Of a stretch of DNA of 43,220 bases, positions 8,300-18,482 are shown one piece after another. Location: positions 1 to 43,220 of the forward strand of contig JAIPED010000008.1 in NCBI GenBank assembly GCA_021737325.1, written 5' to 3'. The notes beneath the pieces were generated by a model, which saw only the letters and a program-made list of their open reading frames with translations, had not been told where the DNA came from and made no database searches. The number at the start of each line of letters is the position of its first letter. The first letter of the stretch is position 1. The stretch is from Deltaproteobacteria bacterium (lineage in GTDB: Bacteria; Desulfobacterota; Syntrophia; Syntrophales; JAIPED01). A program made the translations under genes and the position numbers.

Positions 8300-10999
8300 A
8301 TGGCAAACGAACTGAAGGTTACCATTGATGGAATGGAGTTTTCTGCTCAACCAGGGCAGACCATCTTGGAAGTGGCGAGGGCGAACGGAGTTTTTATCCC
8401 AACGCTGTGCCATCTACAAGGTACGACCAATGTTGGTGCTTGTCGCGTATGCGTTGTGGAAGTGGAAAACGCTCGCTCGTTAGTCGCTTCTTGCGCGATG
8501 CCCGTCAGTGATGGGATGGTGGTGAAGACCGATACGCCCAAGGTCAAATCCGCGCAAAGAATGGTTGTAGAGTTGCTTTGGGCTTCAGGGGATCATAATT
8601 GTCTCACCTGCGAAAAAAACGGCGATTGCACCCTTCAAGATCTGGTTTACCACTTTGAGATTGAAAAGCCGCGATTCCCGATGACATCGCCAGGCGTGTT
8701 ACAGGATGATACCAACGAGATGATTTTTCGTGATTTGAATAAATGTATCCTCTGCGGTCGTTGTGTGCGTGCCTGCAACGAGGTTCAGGTTAATGAGATT
8801 CTTGATTTTGCTCAGCGAGGTAGCAAGGCTAAAGTTGGTCCTGCATTTGGGATGAATTATATTGACTCCGATTGTTATTTTTGCGGCGAGTGTGCCGATG
8901 TTTGTCCAACGGGGGCAATCACCTTCAAGGCTGCCCGCTTTGCGGGGCGTCCGTGGGAAACGCGCAAGGTTGCTACCACCTGCACCTACTGCGGTGTTGG
9001 TTGCCAGATCTCGTTGCACACCCACAAAGGCAAGGTCGTCAAGGTTTCCGGCAAGGAGTTACACCGCCAGCCGAACTTTGGTTCGCTCTGCGTCAAGGGT
9101 AGGTTTGGTTTTGAGTTTATCCACGACCCCTCCCGCTTGACCAAACCTTTAATCAGAAGGGAAAAGGGCGGCGCATTGGAGGAGGCATCATGGGATGAAG
9201 CCTACTCTTTCAGCGGTAAAAAATATCAAGAAGTCATTAAATCGGGTAGCTCAGCGGTAGCGGGGTTAGCCTCGGCAAGATGCACCAACGAAGAAAATTA
9301 TCTTTTTCAAAAGTTTATCCGTGCAGGGGCAGGCACTAACAATGTCGATCACTGCGCCCGTCTCTGACACTCCGTTACGGTGGCAGGTCTTGCCGCCGCA
9401 TTTGGCAGTGGAGCAATGACTAATTCCATTGAAGAGTTTGAAGTGGCAGATGTGATTCTGGCTACGGGAACGAACACCACCGAGAATCATCCGGTGATAG
9501 CTTCAAGGATAAAACGCGCTGTGAAGAGTGGTAAAACCAAGTTGATCGTGGTTGATCCTCGCAAAATTGATCTGGTTAAATACGCAGCCATTTGGCTTCG
9601 CCAAAGACCAGGCACCGATGTTGCCGTTTTTAACGGGATGATGCGCTATATTATCAAAGAGAATCTTCATGCCAAGGAGTATGTGGAAACACGCACCGAA
9701 AACTTTGAGGCGTTGCAGGCTTGTCTGGAAAAGTACACCCCCGAATATGTGGAAAAGATCAGCGGAGTGCCTGCCTCTGATTTGATCAAAGCGGCGCGAA
9801 TGTATGCCGAGGCTCCTAAGGGATCAATCGCTTATTGTATGGGGATAACCCAGCATACAACAGGTGCGGATAATGTTAAAACCATCGCCAATTTAGCAAT
9901 GCTCTGTGGCAATGTTGGGATTGAAGGTGGTGGGGTTAATCCACTACGGGGGCAGAATAATGTTCAAGGTGCTTGCGATATGGGGTGTCTGCCCAATGTC
10001 TATACGGGATACCAGCAGGTCGCAAATGCTGACGCCCGGGCGAAGTTTGCAAAAGCATGGGGTAGGGAGCTTTCTGATAAACCCGGACTTACCATCATGG
10101 AGATGATGGAGGGTGCGCACAAGGGTGAGATAAAGGCGATGTTCATCATGGGGGAAAACCCGATGGTTTCTGACCCTGACCTTGACCATGTTGGAGCTTC
10201 GCTCAAAAAGTTGGATTTGTTGGTTGTGCAGGATATCTTTTTAACCGAGACGGCACAGCTTGCGGATGTGGTATTGCCCGCAGCATCATTTGCGGAAAAG
10301 GATGGTACCTTCTCCAATACAGAGCGGCGGGTGCAAATGGTTCGCAAGGCGGTTAATCCTCCTGGTTTGGCTAAGCCGGATTGGCAAATTCTGGCGGAGA
10401 TGTCCACGGCTTGTGGCTATCCGCAGAGCTACAATAGTGCTGAAGAAATTTTTACCGAAATTGCAACGCTTACGCCTAGCTATGCGGGGATTACATACCA
10501 GAGGATTAAAAATGTGGGGATCCAGTGGCCATGCCCCAACGCAGAGCATCAGGGCACCAAATTTCTTCATAAAGATAGCTTCTCTCGTGGCAAGGGGTTA
10601 TTCCACGCCATTGGTTTCATTGAGCCAGCGGAGCTTCCCGACGAGGAGTATCCTTTCTGTTTAACAACCGGCAGGGTGCTTTACCACTATCACACGGGCA
10701 CGATGTCGCGGCGCTCCAAAGGCCTGGTGCAAAGATATCCCGAGTCGCTGGTGGAGATTAACGAGGTTGATGCCAATAAGCTAAATGTTCTGGATGGCGA
10801 TATGCTTATGTTGAACTCCCGCCGTGGGACTGTATCGGCGAAGGCATGGATAACCGACAGGGTAGCTCCGGGTGTGGTGTTTATGAATTTTCATTTTGAC
10901 GAAGCGCTCGTGAACAAAATTACGAATCCCGCGCTCGATCCAGTGGGGAAGATTCCTGAATACAAAGTCTGCGCGGTGAGTGTTCAGCGCGCTGGTTAA
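8300..10999 (+). CDS. Formate dehydrogenase catalytic subunit with NuoG-like N-terminal FeS domains; selenocysteine-containing (TGA 9365-9367 read through)
   Basis: ORFs 8294..9367 and 9380..10999 are in the same frame. Reading through TGA gives '[30 protein letters not shown]', the FDH active-site context. NuoG-like N-terminus and a molybdopterin oxidoreductase body. Confidence 0.93.
9365..9397 (+). promoter_or_regulatory. Bacterial SECIS element downstream of the UGA(Sec) codon
   Basis: UGA at 9365-9367; hairpin GGTGGCA-GGTCT-TGCCGCC at 9379-9397 (7 bp stem including one wobble, loop GGUCU), 11 nt after the UGA; the loop resembles my recollection of the E. coli fdhF SECIS. Confidence 0.85.
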
Positions 11000-11022
11000 A
11001 TCTAACAATTTTTGAGTTAAGC

Positions 11023-11057
11023 AACAGAACGGCTCGCGTTAGGCGAGTCGTTCTGTT
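11023..11057 (+). terminator. Long hairpin downstream of the FDH gene (terminator-like, weak T tract)
   Basis: AACAGAACGGCTCGC-GTTAG-GCGAGTCGTTCTGTT, 15 bp stem with one G.T wobble. Confidence 0.6.
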
Positions 11058-11086
11058 AGTAAGCCAAATCTTTGAGGAGGGGATAG

Positions 11087-12103
11087 ATGAACAGGAAGAA
11101 ATTGCTGAAGGATAAGGTAGAGCACCTCGATTTTACCTCATTCGATGCCACCCCGATAATTGATTCCATGAGGAAGATGTCTTTTTCTGCCCGAGATTTG
11201 GCAAGAGCCGCCGATATTTTTGAACGAATGCTGTCGGACAAAAAATGCTCCATAGTTCTTAGTATTGCTGGCAGTACGGGGGCTGCAGGATGTCTTAAGC
11301 TTTACGCCGATATGATAAAATACAATATGGTGGACGCGGTTGTCGCTACTGGTGCGGCAATTGTGGATATGGATTTTTTCGAGGCTCTGGGTTTTAAGCA
11401 CTACCAAGGTTCTCCGCATGTTGACGATAATGCCCTCCGTGCTCTTTACATTGACCGTATCTATGACACCTACATTGACGAGAACGATTTGCAAAGGTGC
11501 GATAAGACGATAACAAAAATAGCTGATCAACTTCCTCCAGGAAACTATTCTTCACGAGGGTTCATCCATGAGATGGGAAGGTTTCTTACAACGAAGGCGA
11601 AGAAAAAGGATTCTCTGGTGCAATTGGCATTTGAAAATGATGTGCCCATTTTCTGCCCCGCCTTTTCCGATTCCAGCGCCGGTTTTGGCTTAGTACTCCA
11701 CCAGCATAACCATCCCCACAAGTGTGTTTCCATTGATTCCGTAAAGGATTTTAGAGAGCTTACCGATATTAAAATAGCCGCGAAGACTACGGGGCTATTG
11801 ATCATTGGCGGTGGGGTGCCGAAGAATTTTGTCCAAGATACCGTCATTTGTGCGGAGATTCTGGGTGTTGATGTCCCTATGCACAAATATGCGGTACAGA
11901 TAACAGTTGCCGATGTCCGCGATGGCGCATGTTCAAGCTCTACCCTCAAAGAAGCATCGTCATGGGGAAAAGTGGAAACATCTTTCGAACAAATGGTTTA
12001 TGCCGAGGCGACAACAGTCTTGCCGCTAATGGCGAGCTATGTTTACCACAAAGGTTCTTGGAAGAACCGCGAGCGGCGCTATTTTTCGCGTCTCTTTGCA
12101 TAG
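11087..12103 (+). CDS. Deoxyhypusine synthase-like family protein
   Basis: 'SIAGSTGAAGCLKLYADMIKYNMVDAVVATGA' , 'IIGGGVPKNF' (retains a Lys in the DHS GGG-x-x-K context), 'SSSTLKEASSWGKV'. Confidence 0.8.
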   Translation: MNRKKLLKDKVEHLDFTSFDATPIIDSMRKMSFSARDLARAADIFERMLSDKKCSIVLSIAGSTGAAGCLKLYADMIKYNMVDAVVATGAAIVDMDFFEALGFKHYQGSPHVDDNALRALYIDRIYDTYIDENDLQRCDKTITKIADQLPPGNYSSRGFIHEMGRFLTTKAKKKDSLVQLAFENDVPIFCPAFSDSSAGFGLVLHQHNHPHKCVSIDSVKDFRELTDIKIAAKTTGLLIIGGGVPKNFVQDTVICAEILGVDVPMHKYAVQITVADVRDGACSSSTLKEASSWGKVETSFEQMVYAEATTVLPLMASYVYHKGSWKNRERRYFSRLFA

Positions 12104-12265
12104 TCATACCTCGTATTGCTTTAGCGCAAGCGGCAAAATGCCATGGACACCTTCGCAATGTGGCTATGGCTGTTATTCTGCTGAAATTACTTTCGCCTTT
12201 TGAAGCCTATCCACGGGGTAAAATCGCCTTTACTATGCCAACTATTTCTTTTAGTAGCCAGTGCC

Positions 12266-13159
12266 ATGGAAAAGTTGCTGGAAGGTTTCTTAAATTATTT
12301 AATCGTTGAACGCGGCGTCTCACCGAACACTATAGAGGCTTATGACCGTGATCTCCGCCGCCATCTCTTTTTTTTAGCAGAGCGGAAGAATGTGGTCGTT
12401 GTTCCTGAAGACATTAGCCCTGCAGATATCGTTGCGTTTCTTTCTTTTTTGAGGGATTTGGGGTTACAACCAAAATCAATAAACAGAGCCTTGGCGGCGA
12501 TGCGGAGTTTTTACAATTTTTTGGTGCGTGAAGAGAAAATATTGATAAATCCGCTGACCAATATCGATACCGCGAAGCTTTGGTTGCGTATTCCCGATGC
12601 CCTTTCTCCGGGGGAGATAAAAGCAATCCTCAGGGTTGTTGATGGCGTTACAGCACAAGGCATTAGGGATTCAGCTATGTTGGAGGTTCTTTATGCTTCC
12701 GGACTTCGTGTTTCTGAACTAGTGGCGCTGACAATGAACAACATCAACTGGCAGGCGGGCTATTTAATAACCATGGGTAAGGGTAGTAAAGAACGAATTG
12801 TTCCACTTGGAGAAATGGCATTGGACTCCCTTCAAGAATATCTGCAAAAGGCAAGGCCGTCGTTGATGTGCAACAAGGCGAATGAAGGTTTGTTTTTAAC
12901 CAAGCGTGGTTCGACGATGACACGACAGATGTTCTGGAAAATAGTTAAGAAGTATTCATTACGAGCGGGTATCGTTAAAAAAGTTTATCCACACACTTTT
13001 AGGCATTCCTTCGCTTCCCACCTATTGGCGGGAGGGGCGGATTTACGGTCTTTGCAAACGATGTTGGGGCATTCAAGCATTGCTACCACCCAGATATACA
13101 CCCATATCGATAAAGAGCAACTGCGCGAAGTCCACAAAAAATATCACCCAAGAGGTTAG
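12266..13159 (+). CDS. xerD: Tyrosine recombinase XerC/XerD
   Basis: In-frame ATG 12266; 'LYASGLRVSELVAL', 'HTFRHSFASHLLAGGADLRSLQTMLGHSSIATTQIYTH'. Confidence 0.85.
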   Translation: MEKLLEGFLNYLIVERGVSPNTIEAYDRDLRRHLFFLAERKNVVVVPEDISPADIVAFLSFLRDLGLQPKSINRALAAMRSFYNFLVREEKILINPLTNIDTAKLWLRIPDALSPGEIKAILRVVDGVTAQGIRDSAMLEVLYASGLRVSELVALTMNNINWQAGYLITMGKGSKERIVPLGEMALDSLQEYLQKARPSLMCNKANEGLFLTKRGSTMTRQMFWKIVKKYSLRAGIVKKVYPHTFRHSFASHLLAGGADLRSLQTMLGHSSIATTQIYTHIDKEQLREVHKKYHPRG

Positions 13160-13161
13160 GC

Positions 13162-13812
13162 ATGTTTTTGTACCGTCGCGATAATAACCTTTATTTTTCC
13201 AAGGTAACGCTCGTTATTGTTGCCTTGGCGGCGTTTGCGGCGGGGTTGCTTTTTGCTCCGTATCTGCAACGGGCGGTGGGGACAAAATCGTTAGAGAGCA
13301 AGCCTGCGGGGATGAATAATGAAGCGGTTAAACACGCATCTCCTACAGATGTTACGGTAAAAAAAGAAACTCCTTCCAAAAGGGCGATGGCTCTTCAGGA
13401 AGAAACCGTTGCCCGCAAAGGTGCGGGCAGGAAGTCGAAGGATGTAATAAACAGAGAAGCAGAGGAAGCCATTCGGAAAAGGGAATACGCCACTGCCGTT
13501 GGATTATATAAGGCTTTACTGGAAAAAGATCCGCACAATGCCTACCTCTATCGCTATCATCTCGGCAAAACCTATCGTTTGATGGAAGAGTATGGCAAAG
13601 AAATGATTTCTTATCGCCTCTCATTAAGGCTAAATCCCGATAACGATGATGCATATGTGGCGCAGGGCGAAGGATTTGAGCGCGATAGGATATATAAAGA
13701 GGCGATATCCTCGTACAAAAAAGCTTTGGAAGTGAATCCCCATTCCGAAATAGCAAAAGCAAGGTTGGAAGATTTGGCAGCGAAGGTTGCCAATGTAGCG
13801 GAGGCTCAATGA
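13162..13812 (+). CDS. TPR-repeat protein with N-terminal membrane anchor
   Basis: N-terminal TM 'VTLVIVALAAFAAGLLFAPYL'; TPR-like 'AVGLYKALLEKDPHNAYLYRYHLGKTYRLMEEY'. Confidence 0.7.
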   Translation: MFLYRRDNNLYFSKVTLVIVALAAFAAGLLFAPYLQRAVGTKSLESKPAGMNNEAVKHASPTDVTVKKETPSKRAMALQEETVARKGAGRKSKDVINREAEEAIRKREYATAVGLYKALLEKDPHNAYLYRYHLGKTYRLMEEYGKEMISYRLSLRLNPDNDDAYVAQGEGFERDRIYKEAISSYKKALEVNPHSEIAKARLEDLAAKVANVAEAQ

Positions 13813-14639
13813 GAGAGATAAAAATTGGCAATGTATCAATTGGTGGTGGTGGTTTGACGCTTTTTGCGGGCCCCTGCGTTATTGAGGATGCCCATCTAAC
13901 CATGGATATTGCGGTAATTCTCAAAGAAATAACAACAAAAGCAGGAGTACCTTTTGTCTTCAAGGCATCATACGACAAGGCGAACAGAACTTCTCTCTGC
14001 TCGTTCCGTGGACCTGGGATAAAGGAAGGGCTAAAGATACTCGCTGCCATCCGCGCCAAAATTGATGTTCCCATCTTAACCGATGTGCATCGCTTTGAGG
14101 ACATTCCCGCTGTTAGCGAGGTGTGCGATATTGTACAAATTCCCGCTTTTTTATGTCGGCAGACCGATTTTGTACTGGATGTTGCCCGATATGCCAAAGT
14201 TATTAACATCAAAAAAGGACAATTTCTTGCCCCTGCCGATGTGGAAAAGATAATTGAAAAGGTGGAATCAACGGGGAATAAAAACATTGTCATTACCGAA
14301 CGCGGTGCTTCGTTTGGCTACAACAACCTGGTAACGGATATCCGCGCCTTACCCTTAATGCGCGCTTTTGGTTACCCCGTTGTTTTTGATGGTACGCATT
14401 CGGTGCAACTACCGGCGGCTTGCGGAAATGTTTCGGGTGGAGATAGAACAATGGTGCCGTATCTTTGCCGTGCCGCGGTTGCGGCAGGTGTTGATGGTGT
14501 TTTTTTAGAAACGCATCCCGAGCCCTCCAAGGCGCTTTGCGATGGAGCGAACTCCATTCAATTAGATAACATTTATCGCCTGCTGACATCGCTAAAGATG
14601 ATTGATAAAATTGCCAAAGAGGTTATTGCTAATGGATGA
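13809..14639 (+). CDS. kdsA: 3-deoxy-8-phosphooctulonate synthase
   Basis: 'LFAGPCVIED', 'FKASYDKANRTS', 'LTDVHRFEDIPAVSEVCDIVQIPAFLCRQTD', 'DGTHSVQLP'. Confidence 0.95.
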   Translation: MREIKIGNVSIGGGGLTLFAGPCVIEDAHLTMDIAVILKEITTKAGVPFVFKASYDKANRTSLCSFRGPGIKEGLKILAAIRAKIDVPILTDVHRFEDIPAVSEVCDIVQIPAFLCRQTDFVLDVARYAKVINIKKGQFLAPADVEKIIEKVESTGNKNIVITERGASFGYNNLVTDIRALPLMRAFGYPVVFDGTHSVQLPAACGNVSGGDRTMVPYLCRAAVAAGVDGVFLETHPEPSKALCDGANSIQLDNIYRLLTSLKMIDKIAKEVIANG

Positions 14640-15165
14640 AAGCATTAGGAGCAAAATAGCAAAAATTACCACCTTGGTTCTGGATGTTGACGGCGTTTTA
14701 ACCGATGGGAAGATAATCGTTGCCGACAACGGGATGGAAACCAAAAATTTTTGCGTCCGAGACGGTCATGGTTTGCGTCTGCTTGGCCGAAGCGGGGTGG
14801 AAATAATGTTGCTTACCGGTCGTTATTCCGAGCTTGTAAGCTTTCGGGCGCGAGATCTAGAAATAAAAGAGGTGCACCAAAAAATTTTTAACAAGCTGGA
14901 GACCTTTATTGAGATAGCGGCGCGTAAAAACATTTCGCTAACGGAGGTCGCTTTTATTGGCGACGATGTCATTGATGTTCCTTTGCTTCGTCGGGTGGGG
15001 TTTTCCGCCGCGCCTAACGACGCGATAGACGAGGTTAAGGCGGTTGTTGATTATGTCGCCTCTAAAAATGGTGGCAATGGTGCCGTGCGAGAAATCTGTG
15101 AGATGATTCTTAAAGGGAAAAACCTCTGGGGAGAAGTTATTGCTCGCTACGATCTTAAGGAGTAG
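14632..15165 (+). CDS. kdsC: KDO-8-phosphate phosphatase
   Basis: ATG 14632; HAD motif 'LVLDVDGVLTDGKI', 'FCVRDGHGLRLL', 'FIGDDVIDVPLLRRVG'. Confidence 0.92.
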   Translation: MDESIRSKIAKITTLVLDVDGVLTDGKIIVADNGMETKNFCVRDGHGLRLLGRSGVEIMLLTGRYSELVSFRARDLEIKEVHQKIFNKLETFIEIAARKNISLTEVAFIGDDVIDVPLLRRVGFSAAPNDAIDEVKAVVDYVASKNGGNGAVREICEMILKGKNLWGEVIARYDLKE

Positions 15166-15190
15166 GGTTTTTCGTGGATGATGAGGGACA

Positions 15191-15733
15191 ATGAAAAAGC
15201 TCACAGCGATTATGACCGTCGCGCTTCTTCTCTTGTTATCAATCGCCGTGTACATTTATAAAAGAGATACTACGGAATTGGTATTGGGCGATGCCATTTC
15301 CCAGTTGAGTGAGGATACTGATTTAGCCCTGCAATCCGCCAATATCCGCGAGATTGACAATCAGGGTAATCGTTGGCGATTGACAGCAAAAAGCATTCTT
15401 TATGACCTGGGAAAGGAAACCGCCGTGCTTAGCGATCTCCACTTGGAGCTTTCTCCCGTTAAAGGCGAACCATTAAAAATTGAAAGCAACAAGGGACTCC
15501 TGGATTCGCGAGCAAAGACGATGCTCTTTTGGCAGGAGGTGCAAGCAACATCGGTAACGGGAGCGCGACTGAAAACCCCACAGTTGCTCTATGACGGAGC
15601 AAAGCTAACCAGTAATTCTGCCGTTAGCGTAATGTCTCAGGGAGTGAAGCTTTCCGGCAAAGGCTTGGAGTTTTTTCTCGGAGAACGCGATTTCAAAATT
15701 ATTTCTGATGTCAGGGCGGAGTTAGGGGAATGA
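15191..15733 (+). CDS. lptC: LPS export protein LptC
   Basis: N-terminal TM; position kdsC-lptC-lptA-lptB; 'TAKSILYDLGKETAVLSDLHLEL'. Confidence 0.8.
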   Translation: MKKLTAIMTVALLLLLSIAVYIYKRDTTELVLGDAISQLSEDTDLALQSANIREIDNQGNRWRLTAKSILYDLGKETAVLSDLHLELSPVKGEPLKIESNKGLLDSRAKTMLFWQEVQATSVTGARLKTPQLLYDGAKLTSNSAVSVMSQGVKLSGKGLEFFLGERDFKIISDVRAELGE

Positions 15734-16242
15734 AAAATAAAAACAGCTTGATCCTTTTTGTCCTTCTATTTTTACTTCTGGATGTAGGGTGTGCCTATGC
15801 CCAAGAAGGGATGATCCCTGCCAAAATTCATATCCTGGCCGATAAGCTGATTGGCAACTACAACGACCAAGAGGTTGAATTCATTGATAATGTTGTTTGT
15901 AAACAGGGAGAGCGTGTTTTTGTCGGAGATTCGTTAAAGGTTTTTTATCGCAATTCTACACTAAACAGTTCTAAAGAGTTGGATAGGATCGAAGCCTATC
16001 ATAATGCTCGAGTGTTCCATGGAACGAAGGTGTTATCCGGAGATAAGCTGGTATTTTATGCTGAAGAGCAAAGGGTTGTTGCCACTGGTGAGCCTACCAT
16101 TTGGGATGGGAAAAACTATGTTCGCGGTAGCCGTATTATTTTTTATCTAGAAACTGGTGAAGGGATTGTTGAGGGCAACAGCACGAAAAGAGTTTCCGCG
16201 GAAATATATCCGTCGGGTAATTCTAGCGGAGTTGGACGATGA
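15730..16242 (+). CDS. lptA: LPS transport periplasmic protein LptA (OstA-like)
   Basis: Signal peptide; 'IHILADKLIGNYNDQEVEFIDNVVCKQGERVFVGDSLKVFY'; synteny. Confidence 0.85.
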   Translation: MKNKNSLILFVLLFLLLDVGCAYAQEGMIPAKIHILADKLIGNYNDQEVEFIDNVVCKQGERVFVGDSLKVFYRNSTLNSSKELDRIEAYHNARVFHGTKVLSGDKLVFYAEEQRVVATGEPTIWDGKNYVRGSRIIFYLETGEGIVEGNSTKRVSAEIYPSGNSSGVGR

Positions 16243-16985
16243 GTTTATTGGTGGATAACATATTTAAATCGTACTTTAGCCGCAGAGTGGTCAATGGGGT
16301 GTCTCTGCATGTTTCCCCTGGTGAAGTTATTGGCTTGCTTGGGCCTAACGGTGCGGGAAAAACGACGACATTCTACATCATCGTTGGCTTAGTGCGGCAT
16401 GAAGGTGGGCGCATTTTTGTTGATTCCCAAGATGTTTCCACAGAACCGATGTACAAACGCGCCCGCCTAGGGATAAGCTATTTGCCGCAAGAAGCATCTA
16501 TTTTCCGAAAACTAACCGTGGAAGAAAACATCATGGCGATATTGGAAACGCTGGAGATTAGCGCTGACGAGCGCCGGGAGAGGTTAGAAGCGTTGCTACG
16601 AGACTTGGATACCGTTCATATTCGCAAGAGCAAGGGCTTTTCGCTTTCTGGCGGTGAACGGCGGCGAGTAGAAATTACCCGTGCATTGGTAACTTCGCCC
16701 CGATATTTTCTGCTTGACGAGCCGTTTGCCGGTATAGACCCGTTGGCAATTGAAGATATCAAGGTGATCATTGGCAAATTAAAGAAAAAAAACATTGGGG
16801 TCATCATTTCCGACCACAATGTACGCGACACGCTTGCCGTTTGCGATAGGGCATACATCATCAACGAAGGAACGGTTCTTGCGGAGGGTACCCCCGAGAT
16901 CATAACCAACAACCGTCTGGCGCGGGAGATTTATTTTGGCGATTGCTTGGCCCAGGAAGTCGCTCCGCTACTTAAGAAGGGTTAG
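16239..16985 (+). CDS. lptB: LPS export ABC transporter ATP-binding protein LptB
   Basis: Walker A 'GPNGAGKTT', signature 'LSGGERRRVEI', 'LLDEPFAGIDP'. Confidence 0.95.
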   Translation: MSLLVDNIFKSYFSRRVVNGVSLHVSPGEVIGLLGPNGAGKTTTFYIIVGLVRHEGGRIFVDSQDVSTEPMYKRARLGISYLPQEASIFRKLTVEENIMAILETLEISADERRERLEALLRDLDTVHIRKSKGFSLSGGERRRVEITRALVTSPRYFLLDEPFAGIDPLAIEDIKVIIGKLKKKNIGVIISDHNVRDTLAVCDRAYIINEGTVLAEGTPEIITNNRLAREIYFGDCLAQEVAPLLKKG

Positions 16986-16988
16986 TAT

Positions 16989-18440
16989 ATGGCTATAGAG
17001 CTAAAGCAGAGTCTGAAACTTTCTCAACAACTGGTGATGACACCGCAGTTGCAACAGGCGATAAAAATGTTGCAGGTAACCAGAATGGAGTTGACCGACC
17101 TCATTGAGCAAGCGCTGGAAGAAAACCCCCTCCTAGAAGTTGAAGAAATTGGCGATGATGCAAGCAAGGAAATAGCTGAAAGCGATCTGTTGGTGTTGGA
17201 TTCTGTTGAACCCAAAACCCCAGTATCTCAGGAATTGACAGGGACGGGTGATGGTAAAGATGAATTTGATTGGGGAAACTATCTAGAAGATTATTCTACC
17301 GCCCCGCAGCAACGGCAGGGCGATGATGAAGTATCCTGGGATAATTTTCTCACGAAGCCGGAGACGCTGATTGACCATTTAATGTGGCAGCTAAAAATGT
17401 CTCAGGCTGGCGAAGAGGAGTTTTTGGCGGCGGAGTTTATTATTAAGAGCCTTGATGATGATGGTTATCTGAAAATTTCTTTAGCAGAAATAGCGAGGGA
17501 ACTCTCCTGTGATTTATCCCTTGTTGAAGTTGCCCTATCAAGGGTGCAGGATTTTGATCCTGCGGGCGTTGCGGCGCAGGATCTTCAAGAGTGTTTATTG
17601 CTACAGGCAAAATCATTGGGCAGCACCTATTTGGTGCATGAAATAATAATCAATCATTTAAAAGATTTGGAGCTGAGAAACTATTCGTTGTTGGCAAAAA
17701 AGCTGAAGGTTACCGAAGACGAAATGATGATGGCAGTTAAGATCATTCGGGCGATGAACCCCAAGCCAGGAAGCGGTTATGGTGAAGAATCCCGCACGCA
17801 GTCAATAACCCCCGATGTTTTCATCGTTGCCACCGATGATGGCTACCGAGTCATCCTCAACGAGGAGGGAATTCCGCGGTTGTGCATTAGCAACCTGTAT
17901 CAGGAAATAATTTCCCACACCGAGGACAAAACCGAAAAGAACAACAATCGCCGCTACATTAACGAGAGAATGCAATCGGCAAAATGGTTGTTAAAATCGC
18001 TAGAGCAGAGGCAGACGACGATACGTCTAGTTGCAGAAAGTATCATCAGATTTCAGCGGGATTTTTTTGATAAAGGTGCCGATTGCATGAAGCCTTTAAT
18101 TTTGCGCGATGTTGCCGAGGATATTAACATGCACGAATCAACCGTGAGCCGTGTCGTTTCTAACAAATACGCTTCAACTCCCCGCGGAACATTTATCCTG
18201 AAATACTTTTTCAGCAATTCTTTGAGCACTTCCGCGGGAGAGGAGATTGCGACTGCTGCGGTAAAAGAGGAGATAAAAAAAATATTGCTTAGCGAAAATC
18301 AGGATAAGCCTTACAACGATATCAAGATAGCACGGATGTTACAGGCACAGGGAATACAAGTGGCACGAAGGACGGTTGCCAAATACCGCGAGGCGCTGAA
18401 CATCCTTCCCTCTTCTAAGAGGAAAAGGTTTCGTGAGTAG
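16989..18440 (+). CDS. rpoN: RNA polymerase sigma-54 factor
   Basis: 'QSLKLSQQLVMTPQLQQAIKMLQ', RpoN box 'VARRTVAKYREALNI'. Confidence 0.95.
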   Translation: MAIELKQSLKLSQQLVMTPQLQQAIKMLQVTRMELTDLIEQALEENPLLEVEEIGDDASKEIAESDLLVLDSVEPKTPVSQELTGTGDGKDEFDWGNYLEDYSTAPQQRQGDDEVSWDNFLTKPETLIDHLMWQLKMSQAGEEEFLAAEFIIKSLDDDGYLKISLAEIARELSCDLSLVEVALSRVQDFDPAGVAAQDLQECLLLQAKSLGSTYLVHEIIINHLKDLELRNYSLLAKKLKVTEDEMMMAVKIIRAMNPKPGSGYGEESRTQSITPDVFIVATDDGYRVILNEEGIPRLCISNLYQEIISHTEDKTEKNNNRRYINERMQSAKWLLKSLEQRQTTIRLVAESIIRFQRDFFDKGADCMKPLILRDVAEDINMHESTVSRVVSNKYASTPRGTFILKYFFSNSLSTSAGEEIATAAVKEEIKKILLSENQDKPYNDIKIARMLQAQGIQVARRTVAKYREALNILPSSKRKRFRE

Positions 18441-18482
18441 CGTTAATATTTTTACCGAATAAAAGTATCTGAGGAGGGAAAA

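Noticed and set aside
9365-9367. Apparent nonsense mutation/pseudogene in formate dehydrogenase
   Set aside because: The TGA is at the conserved Sec position with a SECIS hairpin; frame and homology continue
11039-11044. TTAGGC integron-like core
   Set aside because: Lies in the loop/stem of the hairpin after FDH; chance match to a short motif
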